From Anodontia alba (lineage: Eukaryota; Mollusca; Bivalvia; Lucinida; Lucinidae), in contig OZ024823.1 of the NCBI GenBank assembly GCA_964016985.1, positions 26,958,595-27,022,594 of the forward strand: a stretch of 64,000 nucleotides of DNA, read 5' to 3'. The position numbers and the translations under genes are program-made. Under the pieces are notes generated by a model. That model made no database searches, was not told the origin of the DNA, and saw nothing but the letters and a program-made list of their open reading frames with translations. Positions 1 through 11,154 of this stretch are shown one piece after another (the stretch's first letter is position 1; every line of letters begins with the position of its first letter).

Positions 1-149
1 AAATTTTGAACACCTACGAAGGGACATAACTCCAAGAGTTATGGGCCCTTGGCCACTATTCTGCGACTACCTTACTTACCTTAGAGACCAAGTGTACTAT
101 AAGTTTCATTGAATTAGGACCACAAACATTAAAGTTATTAAGCAAAATG

Positions 150-252
150 CATTTAAATTTTGCAGTAACGGAATCAAGGAATGACAGAGTCAAATTTTGC
201 AGTAACGGAATCAAGGAATGACAGTCACGGAATGACGGAATCAGGGAAGGAC
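150..252. repeat. Short tandem duplication
   Basis: Two copies of AATTTTGCAGTAACGGAATC + AAGGAATGACAG (about 36-bp period), then two shorter ACGGAAT pieces. Confidence 0.7.
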
Positions 253-311
253 ATGGCAAATCCAGTATAGCCCCACTTTTTCAAAACGGGGTTATAATTA
301 TCAAAATGTCT

Positions 312-484
312 AGTGCATAGCTCCATATAATATCTTTTTTTTCTCCACGAAAACATATGATGTGAATATTCACTTGCTGAGGCACTTCTAATGACTACCT
401 GCAAAATATGTTTTTGTGTAGAAATAAGAAAAATATCAGTATAATTTGGCTGAAAAAAAAAAAGCCCCATATCTGGAGCTATGC
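312..484. mobile_element. Palindromic MITE, ATTAGAAGYGCCTC family
   Basis: Ends ATAGCTCCA / TGGAGCTAT. Arms contain TTTTTCTCCACGAAAACATA and its reverse around a TGCTGAGGCACTTCTAATGA centre. The same family recurs at 865-975, 9806-9945, 14685-14865, 37390-37550, 39935-40075 and 40435-40560. Confidence 0.75.
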
Positions 485-515
485 TAGACCAAATATGACA
501 TGATGAGCAACACAT

Positions 516-722
516 GAAAAGGGCCCTTATGCATTTTGCAGACAACCTAGGTTCAGATCACTGTGCCCATAAGTGCAGTTTAATCTGGGCATTTTCTGTT
601 CCTCGACATATACTACAGTATCCACCGATTCTGTAAGCGAACAAAGGCCAAGACCAGCCTGGGCTTTTGTGCAGGCTGATCAGGGCCTGCATTGTCCACA
701 AATTACATAAGGGCCCTTTTCC
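516..722. mobile_element. MITE with AAAGGGCCCTTATG ends
   Basis: AAAAGGGCCCTTATGCATTT and, at the right, the reverse complement of the same end (CATAAGGGCCCTTTT). A second copy is at 12643-12850. Confidence 0.7.
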
Positions 723-864
723 TGGTTGCTCATCATATGTTAGCTTGTACAGCTAAATTGTGCACTAAGAAAACCCATTCCATAGCTAAACAAGAATTGT
801 CGCCTGAAAGCACTCTGCTCATCATTATATAGCTGTAAAAAAAAAAACTTTTTTTTTTCTTATT

Positions 865-975
865 TTTCCATGAAAAGATTTGCTGTGAGATTAATCAAAC
901 CTGTCCCACAGAGGCAATTGTAATGAGTACTCCAATGTGTGTTTTTGTGGAGATATAAGAACTATATCCTATTCT
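865..975. mobile_element. Diverged ATTAGAAGYGCCTC-family MITE
   Basis: TTTTCTTATTTTTCCATGAA ... GTTTTTGTGGAGATATAAGA arms around a decayed centre. Confidence 0.55.
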
Positions 976-984
976 CTACAGCCA

Positions 985-1425
985 TGATTATAGGTTGATT
1001 TGTAACTAGCACCAAACACTGTGGTACTTTCAGAGATGGTTTAGGAATGTTTTTATAATTTTGTACCAATACAGGATTATTTAGAAGCTACCCATTAACC
1101 TATACTACTCTCTCCGCAAATGCAGCAGATGACAATACTGTGGTATTTTTCATATTTTCCCTATAAAACAGGCTTTGACACAACATGCAAACTGTCTTCT
1201 ATCGATTACAGGCCATTCTTATACATACCTATATCACATGGTACAAAAATACAGAATATTGCTGCATTGTGCAAAAGGAGAGCTAAACATTAATAATGTA
1301 TACAAAGAGAGAAAGCCTAGATTAGCTTATACATGTGCAGACTAATCAGGGCTTTCCCTTTTACTGTATTTACAATATTTGGACAACATAACACTTACCA
1401 CGCTATGGGCAGATTCAGCAGATGA
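985..1425. other. No gene seen
   Basis: AT-rich sequence with scraps of MITE arms (GTCTTCTATC, GCAGACTAATCAGGGC). No ORF or splice-supported exon. Confidence 0.5.
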
Positions 1426-1429
1426 CAAA

Positions 1430-1570
1430 CTGATGATATTTTTCTTATTTTTCCTAGAAAATTGGATTAACACTAAGGAGACAATTGCATGAAAAGTCAA
1501 ACCTATTTTCTAAGAAAAATAAGAAAAAAATTTCAAAATGTTGTCTAATGAAATTTTTACCCCGCATGCA
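1430..1570. mobile_element. Hairpin MITE, GACATTTCATGCAAATTGTC family
   Basis: Arms with TTTTTCTTATTTTTCCTAGA and TTCTAAGAAAAATAAGAAAA around a partly deleted centre. Other copies lie at 2955-3100, 3915-4075, 5262-5375, 10275-10490, 11640-11785, 12060-12215, 14245-14447, 26620-26800, 37980-38215 and 58540-58755. Confidence 0.65.
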
Positions 1571-1625
1571 AAGTGTTAAATCCATCAATTACTTATCCTA
1601 AAATTTGAATGCTTATTTTACTACC

Positions 1626-1860
1626 TGGGCCCAGTTGTTCAAAGCTAACGATGTCGTTAGTTAACGATTCGTTAAAATTTACATCGAGTGATACGCAAAT
1701 ATGCTGAAATTTTTTGCTGAAAAAATGTGAGTAGTGCAAAAGCTACTCACATTTTTTCAGCAAAAAATATCAGAATATTGTATATTGAATCTGCTAAAAC
1801 AGTTAACGAAATGACCCTTAACGAGCTCGTTAAGCTAACGACGCTTTGAACAACTAGGGG
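1626..1860. mobile_element. Palindromic MITE, GGGCCCAGTTGTTC family
   Basis: TIR GGGCCCAGTTGTTCAAAGC against GCTTTGAACAACTAGGG. Most of its length folds on itself, with TTTTTGCTGAAAAAATGTGA and its reverse at the centre and CGTTAGTTAACGATTCGTTA in the arms. Further copies lie at 2629-2866, 12422-12626, 26254-26472 and 38657-38875. Confidence 0.8.
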
Positions 1861-2204
1861 AGAGTGGCAAATAGTGTAGATCCTGATTAGAAGCTGCATT
1901 CTGCAGCATCTGATCTGTGTCTTCCCTGTTTGCTTAGGCATGTCTGTCTAAATATTTAGGATAAACAGGGAAACTTGCGGTTTGTATAATATTCAGTTCC
2001 ACAGACATGCAAATTCATCTGGACGTAAGATTTTCTGCCATTTTTAACAAAGGGAGACAGCTTTAAGTGACTTCTTGTTTGCTTTCCTGTGTCCCAAGCA
2101 CTTTCTGAAAGATATCTATACTAAAAGAAATGAAATTTGCTCCCAAGGGGAGCAAATTCCATCATTTTAGATTAGGCCCTTTTTCAGAAGGCAGTAAGAG
2201 TGTC

Positions 2205-2491
2205 TTGTTCGTGTTGAGGTTTTACGGCCCAGTCAACCCAATGGGGTCATGTCGAGCATGGTCAGTTTACCTAACCACACATTTACTGGGTGGGCTTAGT
2301 CCTTTAAGGGGTTAACCAGTATTGTGCACATTCCTTTGCCAGAAACTGACAACGGCCCTTCTTGAATCAGTGTAAGGGAGAGAATGACCGTAGAAAATAT
2401 TTCATGATTAAATCTCCATGAAAGAATGTTGCCGACCCGGCGGGCATTGAACCCGCAACCTCCTGATCACTAGTTGGACGATGTAAGAGTG
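2205..2491 (-). mobile_element. tRNA-derived SINE, family A
   Basis: Tail GTTGAGGTTTTACGGCCCAG comes first on the plus strand. The body (GGTTAACCAGTATTGTGCAC, TTTCATGATTAAATCTCC) follows, then a truncated tRNA-like head with GGGCATTGAACCCGC. The element therefore reads on the minus strand. Confidence 0.85.
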
Positions 2492-2628
2492 TCTCCCTTG
2501 AAAATGTTTCATATCCCTTATGTTCTGTTTTTGTTATGCTACTTGCTCAAGTTGGAGAATAAGGATTTATATGATTGAGATCATACCATATCTGTGTAGA
2601 ATTTTCTACAGCCTGGGTAGAAAATCTG

Positions 2629-2866
2629 GGCCCAGTTGTTCAAAACTAACAATGTCGTTAACGTATCGTTAAAACTTTGATCATTAAATATGGCATATAT
2701 GCTAATATTTTTGCTGAAAAAAATGTGCATTTGCAAAAGCTACTCACATTTTTTTTTTTCAGAAAAAATATCTGTGAATTAGATATTGTACTTACTAGAA
2801 CAGTTAATGTTTTGACCACTAATGAGCTTGTTAAGCTAACAATGCTTTGAACAACTGGGCCCTGTT
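2629..2866. mobile_element. Palindromic MITE, GGGCCCAGTTGTTC family
   Basis: Complete copy with both GGGCCCAGTTGTTCAAA ends; the centre is TTTTTGCTGAAAAAAATGTG and its reverse. Confidence 0.8.
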
Positions 2867-3109
2867 CATATTTGCTTATTACTGAACAGACTTGCATGGA
2901 GTAGTAAAGTTAACCTGCATAAATTCAAAGAATTCTGTTTTGCTATTTTAACCCATAAATGCTAAGCAAAAATTTAGTAGGCGACTTTTCATTTTTTTTT
3001 CATTTTTTTTTCTTATAATTTTCAGAGAAAAGACTTGGCATTTCATGTGAATCATCTGCTAGCCTTATTTTCTCTGAAAAATAAACAAAAATGTATTTCA
3101 GAGTGCCGC

Positions 3110-3900
3110 CTGCTGTTCTGAGCCAAATCAATTTTTCAACAGACCAGTTTGTATGTTTTTGGCGATGTCTTGAGAAAAATAATGTAAACCATGCTAAATG
3201 TTTGTTGTATTAGTCTATTTATTTTAGTCTGTTATTGTTACCAAAACTCTTCATTTTCTGTGGGTATCTGCAAAGAATTTCTTTCAGTCTGTCTTGCCCA
3301 AAATTCTGTTCAAATACGAGCGCTATCATTTACTCACAAGATTCCCTACCATCTTTCTTCTGAATATCTGAGATCCTTTTTTAACCTATTTCAGTCTGGA
3401 GACCCAAAAAGGATTATTGACAATCAGTCAAGACCGAGATCAGATGCCACAGAACGCGGCATCTGATCAGGGTCTTCACTGTTTGCAAACAGTTTAGCCA
3501 TTTTTCTCTAGGAATATCTAAACCACATAGCCACATAGCCTGAAATACCATAATAACACTAAGTATTAGGACAGATAGGCCTTTGCAAACAGTGTAGACC
3601 CAGATCAGATTCCGCAGAATGTGGCATCTAATCAGGGTTCACATTGTTTGCCACACATACAACAACAGTTTAGACACATCAAGAGGTAGTAGAATGGACT
3701 ATTCCAAATGTAAGGTATGTATGGTAAGTAGATAAGGTGTCAGTGTCCCAATACTTAGGGTTATTAAGGTGCCTAAAATTGAAATTGGACTCTTCCAATA
3801 TAAGTGTGGGGAGTTTACTCAGTCTGATTGGTCCTTTTGAGATACAAGTATGCCTCACAACAGTGTATGGACAGACCAGAACAAAGTTCGGAAAATAAAG
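3110..3900. other. No gene seen; MITE hairpin scraps
   Basis: A 91-codon ORF at 3191 lacks any recognisable feature and overlaps GAGACCCAAAAAGG and GCATCTGATCAGGGTCT palindrome pieces at 3395-3480 and 3590-3660. I take it as chance. Confidence 0.5.
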
Positions 3901-4272
3901 AAAATGCTACAAGGAAGTTAACATTTAGCACTCTGGGAATAATTTTCACCAGATGACATATTGAAAAAAAAAATCCTATTTTTCCCAGAATCCCAGAAAA
4001 AAAGGTTTTGACATTTCATGCAAATTGTCTCCAATATGAAATGTCAAATCCTGTTTTCTGAGAAAAATCCTAGCCATGTGAGTTGTTCTCTGGGCACAAG
4101 AGAAAATAGGGATTTTTAACAGAGTTCCAGCTAAGAGGGGGTATCCACATATTTTTCTCATTTGCCTTTGAAGTGTATGCTGTAAGAACGCATTAGAAGT
4201 GCCTCTCTGAGGCACTCATAATGTGAAGCCACAGATTATGTTTTCATGGAGAAATAAGAAAAAAAATATTAG

Positions 4273-4613
4273 TACAGTTGAACCTCGTTATCTCGAACTC
4301 GCTTATTTCGAATTACCGTTTATCTCGAAGTGAAAATCTGGTCCCTGTTTTAACATGAAACTATGACAACAGGTAACAAAATAATGTGGAAAAGAGGAGA
4401 AATTGCTCCTAAGGAGCAATTTCTCCTCTTTCCCACATTATTTTATATATATATATTTCTAACTTCAGGAGTCAAATTACATATTCAGTTGTTAAATGTG
4501 GCTGTTCAATTTATTGTTTTCCTCACTCTCTCAACTCTGATATGTCGAGGTGCATTTATCTCGAAGTGTTTCAGTGAGTCCCTTGGAATTCGAGATAAGG
4601 AGAGTTGACTGTA
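4273..4613. mobile_element. mariner/pogo-like MITE
   Basis: Inverted ends TACAGTTGAACCTCGTTATC and, from the right end read in reverse, TACAGTCAACTCTCCTTATC, followed by TCGAA on both sides. The TA at each outer edge fits the TA target duplication of the Tc1/mariner group. A near-perfect palindrome of about 60 bp centred on GCTCCTAAGGAGC sits at 4381-4444. A second pair of ATCTCGAAGTG sequences lies inside both ends. No coding capacity. Confidence 0.7.
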
Positions 4614-4929
4614 CTTTTGAATTAAAAAGGTGCTTTATCTGGAGCTTTTCTATAAGCATATGCATCCAGTGCAATCCAAAATCACCCTGCATGTCTGCTC
4701 AGTCAGATCGGGGCTTTTACATATCATAAGATCCAGAGACTGTACGTGCTTATGTCTGTGGAAGGAGCAGATTCAGTTCAGACAGCCTGCTGATTTAAGT
4801 CTGGACATTATACGTATGCTCCCAGATCCTTTTTTCTATTTTATCAGGCCAGTTTATAAACTAGGAAGTAACCTGACATTAACAACAAACTGCAAGTTTA
4901 TTAGTAAAGAAGTGATCTGAACTTAGTTC

Positions 4930-5250
4930 TTATTGTCTGTTTGTATTGGTTAACGACACATCAATCCTTGTGTGTCATTTTGTGTCATCTCCCAGAGAAA
5001 GGGAGAAGAGAGATAGAAGAGACAGCAGAGGTGATGAAAGAGAGGGACAGGGGAGAAAGAGGAAAATGAATGAAAGTTAAGAAACAAAAGAAATAAAAAC
5101 ATTCCCCTGATACCCTTACCGGCTGCAAGAATAGCAGGTCTTGCCCAACTGTAAACCAATCTCAGTTGGACGCCCCAGTGACAAAACATATACGACACTT
5201 TTGCCTCACCCAACCATTCCTCGAACTTAATTCTTAAAGTGACATTCAAA
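4930..5250 (-). other. Repeat-like ORF with EEWLGEAKVSY segment
   Basis: The minus-strand ORF encodes FEEWLGEAKVSY and YSWARPAILAAGKG, then a low-complexity Leu/Phe tail translated from GA-rich DNA. I recall similar peptides appearing many times in invertebrate predictions, so a dispersed repeat is more likely than a gene; that recollection is unverified. A GTAAGGGT donor follows GCAGCCG. Confidence 0.35.
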
Positions 5251-5672
5251 ACTGTAACAGATGACATTCTAAATCATTTTTGTTTAATTTTTCCAAGAAG
5301 ATAAGACTGATATTTCAAGGGAATTATCTGCATGAAATGTCAAGCCTTATTTCTCAGGAAAAAACAGAAAATCTTTTACAATAATGTGTACTAGTACTTT
5401 AACCGATTTCAGTCTGGAGGCCCTCAAAAGGGTAACTGGCAAACAGTGAAAGAATTTGGATTTAACTCTGTTTGGCTACCCCAGGCAAACTAGTTTCAAT
5501 ACGGACAGAAACAGGATGACGTGATAATATCATTTTCACAGTACACCTTGTGAAGTTGTTACTAAAACCTTGAATGACATCTGGATTGGCAGAGAGAATG
5601 GAATAGAAAATAATAGAATTAGGAATGACATTGCATGGAATGGAACATGGAGAAGTGTGTCTTGGTATAAGT

Positions 5673-5925
5673 GCAATCAGTTCACCTAACAACAAGTTTA
5701 CTTGGCAGGCTTAGTCCTCTCAGTGGTTAACCAGTATTTGTGAACATTCCTTTTCTTTTGCCAGAAACTGACAACTGCCCTTTTTGAATCAGCAGAAGGG
5801 AGAGAATAAACAGAATATATTTCATGATCAATCTCCATGAAGGAATTTTGCCAGACGCGACCGGGATCAAACCTGCGACCTACTGATCATCAGTCGGATG
5901 CACAAAAGAATGAGCCATCGAGGTT
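5673..5925 (-). mobile_element. SINE family A, tail truncated
   Basis: Lacks the ACGGCCCAGTCAACC tail. It has the body and a diverged tRNA-like head (GGGATCAAACCTGCGACC ... GAGCCATCGAGG). Confidence 0.75.
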
Positions 5926-6589
5926 GGCCTGTTACAAATGAATTTACTGTTGTAAAGAATCCTTCAGAGCAGCAAAATGATATGTAAGAAGGGCTTGTTT
6001 AATCCTCATTTCCTCACAGAACATGCTTTGGATATGTGTTAAAATTGCTCCACTGATCTGTTCTGTTTTGGAATATTATGAAACACATATTATTTTCTTT
6101 GGATTTTGGCATTTTAATTCTGTTTTAGAAAAATACAATTTTTTTTCAACTGTTACATTCCTAAAATAATGGCATGTCAGTTCATGTTCTATTCTCCTTT
6201 GGAACAGTTCCATTCCAGCCTATGTTCTGTTCTACTATGGAACAACTTAATGTATTTCACTTTGTGTTCTGTTCCAAGTCTAAGTAATAGGAACAGCAGA
6301 CATCTAAAACTAAGACCAAACCAAATCAGTTTTGACCCTGGTATTGCTGAACCTGGAAATGCCCTGCCTTTGCAAAGAGTGTAGATCCAGATCAGCTGGC
6401 TTCTGAAGAAGGCAAATGATCTGGATCTGCACTATTTGTCATTCAGAATGAGCATTTATGTCAACAATCTTGATCAAGTAATGTGATTGGCTGACAATTA
6501 GGAGTGGGTGTGGCATCTTCATTTATTCAGCATGACAAGGGCTAAGAAAACATGGTGAATGGGAGGGTTTTACTCATAGGGACTGGATA

Positions 6590-6775
6590 CACTTGGTAGA
6601 TTTTTATGTCATTTTGTGCAAGGCAGACCACTCTTGTGACTTCCTGTTTTGTTTTCCTGCACATTATGCTCCTTCTAAAAAGGACTCTATTTTAAAAGGA
6701 ATGAATTTGCTTCCTTTAAAAGCAAATTCTTTCCTTTTAAAGTAGGCAGCAAAAACAATTGTCTCAGTTATCTCC
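6590..6775. mobile_element. MITE with GAATTTGCTTCC hairpin
   Basis: TTTTAAAAGGAATGAATTTG and AGCAAATTCTTTCCTTTTAA form the hairpin; flanks AGACCACTCTTGTGACTTCC and GCAAAAACAATTGTCTCAG recur at 38,930-39,080. Confidence 0.55.
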
Positions 6776-6964
6776 CTTAAGTAAAAATGTGACATACGAC
6801 GAAAGTATTTATTTTTCAAACAATCATACCAGGTACAAAGAAGGTGCAAGAGGAAGCAGGGGAAATTACACTGAGGAGAAAATATCATGTAGGCAAAAAG
6901 GTACTGTTAACAAAGCGAATGTGAAAGCAAGACATAATTTGGCAAACAGGTAGAATGGAAGCAT

Positions 6965-7146
6965 GTGAAGTGGGAAGAAATCAATTTATTGGTAAATGGC
7001 TTGAATTTTCTGTCACAGCATAATGAAATTAATATTTACAGAAATACAAGTCCAGATAGTAAGTTTTGTTAATGTCAGGTTATAGATGACCACAAACAGA
7101 TATCTACATAATCAAGTATTTCTAGGAATTAAGCACAGACACTCTT
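6965..7146 (-). CDS. Possible last exon (coding 7122-7146) and 3' UTR of the small gene
   Basis: The acceptor TGTAATTGTAG at 7147 is followed by one base plus RVSVLNS and a TAG stop (7124-7122). The phase matches the preceding 34-nt exon, giving a protein of about 69 residues. Downstream on the same strand, an AATAAA polyadenylation signal lies at 6990-6985 within AT-rich sequence that looks like an untranslated tail. This region is not obviously repetitive. It is a coherent but unproven model. Confidence 0.35.
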
Positions 7147-7212
7147 CTACAATTACAGTACAAAAAATGATCTTGCATAAGTAAGATAATATTTATATCT
7201 AAAACATGATTT

Positions 7213-8153
7213 CAGGCCTGCCAAGTTTCAAAAATGGATTGGAGTGTTATTATCCGCGGAGCACGACCGAGCGCAGCGAGGGACCGACCGAGCGAAGCGA
7301 GGGAGTTTGCTAGGGGGGTCCGGGGGCATGCCCCCCGGAAAATTTTGAAAATCTAGGTGCCATTTCCTGCATTCTGAGGCTCTGGAAACCTTATTTTATA
7401 CCCTTTACTTAGACAATCTTAAACCTAGATTTTTACTTATTTCACATGAAATATACAAACATATTTTTCTAAATTCCTTAATATGCCTGATATCTCCTCA
7501 TAGCCAGGGTCAGGGTTAGCCTAGGTGAAGTGCACTGCCATTCAGATCATGAAATGATGAGAATGTCGAATCTATGTTATTGTCGGTATTATGACATGTT
7601 AACTATTGTGATAGGACAATTTCAGTGTTGGCTCCTGACACATTATATAATGTGTGTAACGGTAAAATAAGGTCTGAACATTCGTACGTTTTGTTCATGT
7701 TTAATTAATGTAATATACCCATTTATCCACAAGCATTTACCAGCTCTCACTTAGCTCGGTTGGTTGGTTGCTCAAGCATTCGTTGGGTTGGTTGGCATTC
7801 ATCATGGAAGCGGTTTACAGCCTGGATTCCTGTTGATACCCAAAATTCATCTCGTAAACCGGGTTCCAGCTCCCTGGCTCAGGTGTAAATTACAACGAGA
7901 AGGTGACTATTCGTACGTTTGGACGTTTTTCCTGTCCGTTTCATTGGCTTTTATACTGGACAAGCGCCTGATGATCCAGTAAAAACAAAACATTAGCGTC
8001 TGTTAGATTAAGACTAATGGAAACAAGACAAATTTTAACATTTTTCGGCTAATTTTCCGATTCGCGTGTGATTTTCGTTCATCTGCGTGTGAGCGTGTGA
8101 AAAGACGTATTCGCGTGTGTCACACGCGAATCGCGTGAGACTTGGCAGGCCTG
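7213..8153. mobile_element. CAGG-ended transposon with 6-bp target duplication and GCGAAGCGAG block
   Basis: 941 bp, duplication TGATTT at 7207-7212 and 8154-8159. Ends are CAGGCCTGCCAAGT on both sides (inverted). At 7250-7345 it has alternating GAGCGCAGCGAG and GAGCGAAGCGAG units, followed by a GC-rich stretch with a GGGGG...CCCCC hairpin around GGGCATGCCC. The right end is rich in CGCGTGTG. No transposase is seen. It lies in the long intron of the candidate small gene. Confidence 0.8.
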
Positions 8154-8399
8154 TGATTTATGCTATCATACCCCATTCTGTAAAAAACATACATCATGTG
8201 TATTCATTTGGTCTGCCTCAGAATTTACAAAAAACATGAAAACATTCCCCCCTCCCCCCAACCCAAAAACAGAGATACACACCACATCACAAATACATAA
8301 AGACATACACATAGAAATGATCACCAAAAGCATCCTTATCTGCAATTCTACTGTATCTGTGTGGTCATCCTACAGTACTTTTACACAGCTCCAGATTAT

Positions 8400-8625
8400 A
8401 TATATACCGCATTGCAAAACCAACAAAATGACCTGGGTGCCCAATGCAGACCAAGATCAACTGGGCATCTGCCCAGTCTGATCAGTCTTCACTGTCCCCA
8501 CGTAGAAACCTTAGGTCCTTAGCAACCCAACTGTGAACAGTGAAGACTGATCAGACTGGGCGTATACCCATGTAGATCTGACTTCCCTGGATGCCCAGTC
8601 ATTTTGTTGGTTTTGTCAAGCGCTG
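8400..8625. repeat. Long inverted repeat around a GAAGACTGATCAGACTGGGC motif
   Basis: Outer arms AAAACCAACAAAATGACCTG and CAGTCATTTTGTTGGTTTTG; inner arms share CCCAGTCTGATCAGTCTTCA. Probably a MITE; no ORF of note. Confidence 0.65.
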
Positions 8626-8773
8626 GCTCATATGTTTTCTTTTAAAAAGTTTTACATTTTTATTCTCCGTTGAAAAATTACATAGTGTCAGACATATGTC
8701 TAGATAAGAGTGGGTATTGGGTAAACAATTTTCTTATTTCTCAACGAAAACATATGTTGTGGGTATACTCACT

Positions 8774-9805
8774 TCCTACTTTATCGCAGGGCCTACTTTA
8801 TCGCGGGCTTTGCATATATCCTAATTTCTCATCTGCTACGTCCCCTATCGGTTGTTTATATAGTTTCATTTCGGGGTGTCAAACTACCGAGTGCAAAAAA
8901 AAAAAAAAATGGACAAATATCTAGGATATTGGTGCGTAAAATTATAATTATATATTAAAGTTGTGTAGAACTTACTTTTGTGCATCTTCTGTATACCCAA
9001 TGCCCTTAAAAGTCCATATAATTTCTTTTTAGGTCATTGTTTGTTTTTATTTTCTGCACCGGGAACAGATGGCAGTATCTGAGAGTTGTCGCTCTTACTG
9101 AAAGTTATGTTACTACCATATATGGAAAGTCCGTCCCAGCATCCCAAAATGAGGGAAGCCAGCAACCAATTGACAATATTGCAATTTGTATAGAGGAGTT
9201 CACCTCAGCTTAGATTCTCAATTTGAATGGTCTTTTTACTCAGTTTGATGCTGTGTTTTGGTAATTTTTCTTAAACCGGCTAAGAGTGATGTTTATTCCC
9301 ACTGGACACATCTTCAGTTTTGTTCTAAAGTTAAAGTAATAAGGAAGTTTGATGGATTTAGGTGTCACCACTGCAAAGAAAATTCACAGCAAATCTGTCT
9401 TTCTGTGAAGTATCTTGTAGATAGCAACTTGTTTATTTTGTGTTACGATTACCAAAGTTTTAAAGTTGTGACTAAAATTCCAAAGTCAGTGTTTAGTGGC
9501 ATAATGGTTTCTGAATACTTATATAGAGTTCTAAATCAACTGGCTGCCCATTATGAAAATCAATTTCAATTTAAGTGAACACCGCGATAAAGAAGGGCAG
9601 CCTGGTGACGTCATTACAACTCACATGGCGACAAAAACAATGTGTCTGAAAAATATGACAGGCCGATCTGAAATATGTTTTATGCAGGATTGCTTAGAAA
9701 GGATTGAACTACATACAAAAATGATTTGATGGAAGGTACAGTGTCTCCTTCTTCTCTTAATTTTTCTATGATTTGTAAGGGGCGCGATAAAGTAGGACAC
9801 CAGAC
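8774..9805. mobile_element. DNA transposon inserted in a MITE, carrying a 106-aa ORF
   Basis: Both ends have TCCTACTTTATCGC in opposite orientation (8774-8787 and 9784-9797), with further CTTTATCGCGG copies inside each end. The host MITE is split by it, and TACTCACT (8766-8773) and TACTCATT (9806-9813) look like an 8-bp target duplication with one change. It holds a complete 106-codon ORF at 9258-9578. The family is not identified. Confidence 0.65.
9258..9578 (+). CDS. Unknown 106-aa ORF inside a transposon
   Basis: ATG to stop, starting MVIFLKPAKSD. A central FDGFRCHHCKEN motif gives two closely spaced Cys and two His with another Cys after them, suggesting a zinc-binding fold. The rest is mixed hydrophobic and polar (LFILCYDYQSFKVVTKIP) and reads like real protein, not repeat translation. 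Its place between inverted ends suggests a transposase fragment or a captured exon. I do not recognise it. Confidence 0.4.
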   Translation: MVIFLKPAKSDVYSHWTHLQFCSKVKVIRKFDGFRCHHCKENSQQICLSVKYLVDSNLFILCYDYQSFKVVTKIPKSVFSGIMVSEYLYRVLNQLAAHYENQFQFK

Positions 9806-10094
9806 TACTCATTAGAAGTGCCTTGGCGAGCCTCGCCGAGGCGCTTCCAATGAGTACCCACAACATATGTTTTTGTAGTGAAATAAGAAAAATATAGATA
9901 TTTTTTGGTTGGAGAAAGCGCTTTATCAAGAGCTATGGGCTATCAGTACACATTTAATTCTTGGAGAAGAAAGGATATTGTTTTATCTGGAGCTGTGCTT
10001 TTAGTCTAAAGCTATATACTGTTAGTCTAAAGCTGATAGCAATGTTAGATAATACTGATTATTGAGAAAGTATTAATTAGTAAAGCCCATTTAC

Positions 10095-10128
10095 TTGCAT
10101 TTTTGTGATTTCTTGGCTGATGTTGCAC
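10095..10128 (-). CDS. Possible exon 2 of the small gene
   Basis: 34 nt between AACCTTCAG|GT and GCAA|GTAAAT, after a pyrimidine-rich tract. Its phase fits exon 1 (it completes a Gly codon) and yields ATSAKKSQKC. A micro-exon called only from splice signals is weak evidence on its own. It is supported by the phase fit on both sides and by lying outside the recognisable repeats. Confidence 0.35.
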
Positions 10129-10274
10129 CTGAAGGTTGGAAAAGTTTAACAAATGAGAAATTGAACAATCCAGCCATTTGGAACCACAAAATATCCATCA
10201 GACTATTTGTGCCATTTTATATCAAAGAAAACTGTAACATTATATAATACTTTACCCTAAGTATTGGGACACCT

Positions 10275-10490
10275 TAACCCTTAAAGCGCCAATCACAACT
10301 ACAGCAGATGACATTTTTTTTTTTTTTTTTTTCTCTATTTTTCAGAGAAAACAAGTCTTGAAATTTCATGTGAATCGTCTGCTTGGCAGACGATTCACAT
10401 GAAATGTCAAGACTTGTTTTCTCTGAAAATACAAAAATTTTTAGAATGTCGTCTACTACAAATTTTGCTTGGTGCATTAAGGGTTAACTT
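10275..10490. mobile_element. Hairpin MITE, GACATTTCATG family
   Basis: Ends TTAACCCTTAAAGCGCCAAT and CTTGGTGCATTAAGGGTTAA. The centre is a perfect palindrome around GAATCGTCTGCTTGGCAGACGATTC. It lies in the long intron of the candidate small gene. Confidence 0.75.
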
Positions 10491-11003
10491 CTTACCATAC
10501 TTGTCCTAAAATTTGAAAAGGTCTTTTCTTCTACCTGTTGATGTGTTTAAAATCTTGCTGGATAAGTGGAGACAGTGTAGACCCTGTTCAGATGCACCAT
10601 TCTGCAGTGTCTGATCTGGGTTTACACTATCTGCACAAATCTATATGTCCCAATACTTAAAGTTATTACGTAAACTATATCATGGGAAAACCACCTCTGC
10701 CTACCACAAATTCAGAACACCACACACTGTTTGTTAACCCTTCTAACACCCCTGCACATGTTGTTCCTTATTTGTCTTTACATTTCTAGCCGTGCTTTAT
10801 CTAAGGTATTTGAGCAGAGGAATTTCGTCGCGCGCTATCGATGGGAAACCAATCATATTTGCGAAAGTTTCGCCCCCTGGTAATTATGGACGCTAGATTA
10901 GCTTACAATATTGGCCGAAACATTATATACATGATAAATTATATAATTTATTAAGACAGAAAATGACCTATGAGCATATTGCAGTTCTTTGACTTTTTTT
11001 TAC

Positions 11004-11154
11004 CTGGAGTTTCTTTACAGGTTACACCATTCAAACACATGTGACATTCGTTTTTCTTCTTGTTTCCATCGTGTATTTGTTGACGTTCGAAAACGAAAGT
11101 AAGTCGGTTACCATTCTTATTTACTGTTTTATATCTGTCCTTATGTAAGTCCAT
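11004..11154 (-). CDS. Exon 1 of a candidate small gene of unknown family
   Basis: An ATG at 11154 opens 50 codons plus one base, ending at donor CTCCAG|GTAAAA. The peptide starts MDLHKDRYKT, is basic and Asn/Lys-rich, and has a CHMC pair with a third Cys eight residues later, which could be part of a small metal site (inference). It sits just downstream of a promoter-like region and is unlike the surrounding repeats. I do not recognise the protein. It could still be a chance ORF; transcript evidence would settle this. Confidence 0.5.

Larger units (their letters stand above)
8640..9945. mobile_element. ATTAGAAGYGCCTC-family MITE split by the transposon 8774-9805
   Basis: Left half 8640-8773 (TTCTCAACGAAAACATATGT), right half 9806-9945 with a fully palindromic centre GCCTTGGCGAGCCTCGCCGAGGC. 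The split shows that the inserted transposon is younger than the MITE. Confidence 0.7.

Noticed and set aside
4950..5267. Exon of a host gene encoding EEWLGEAKVSY
   Set aside because: The ORF continues into low-complexity GA-rich DNA, and similar peptides seem to be dispersed repeats; no partner exon was found.
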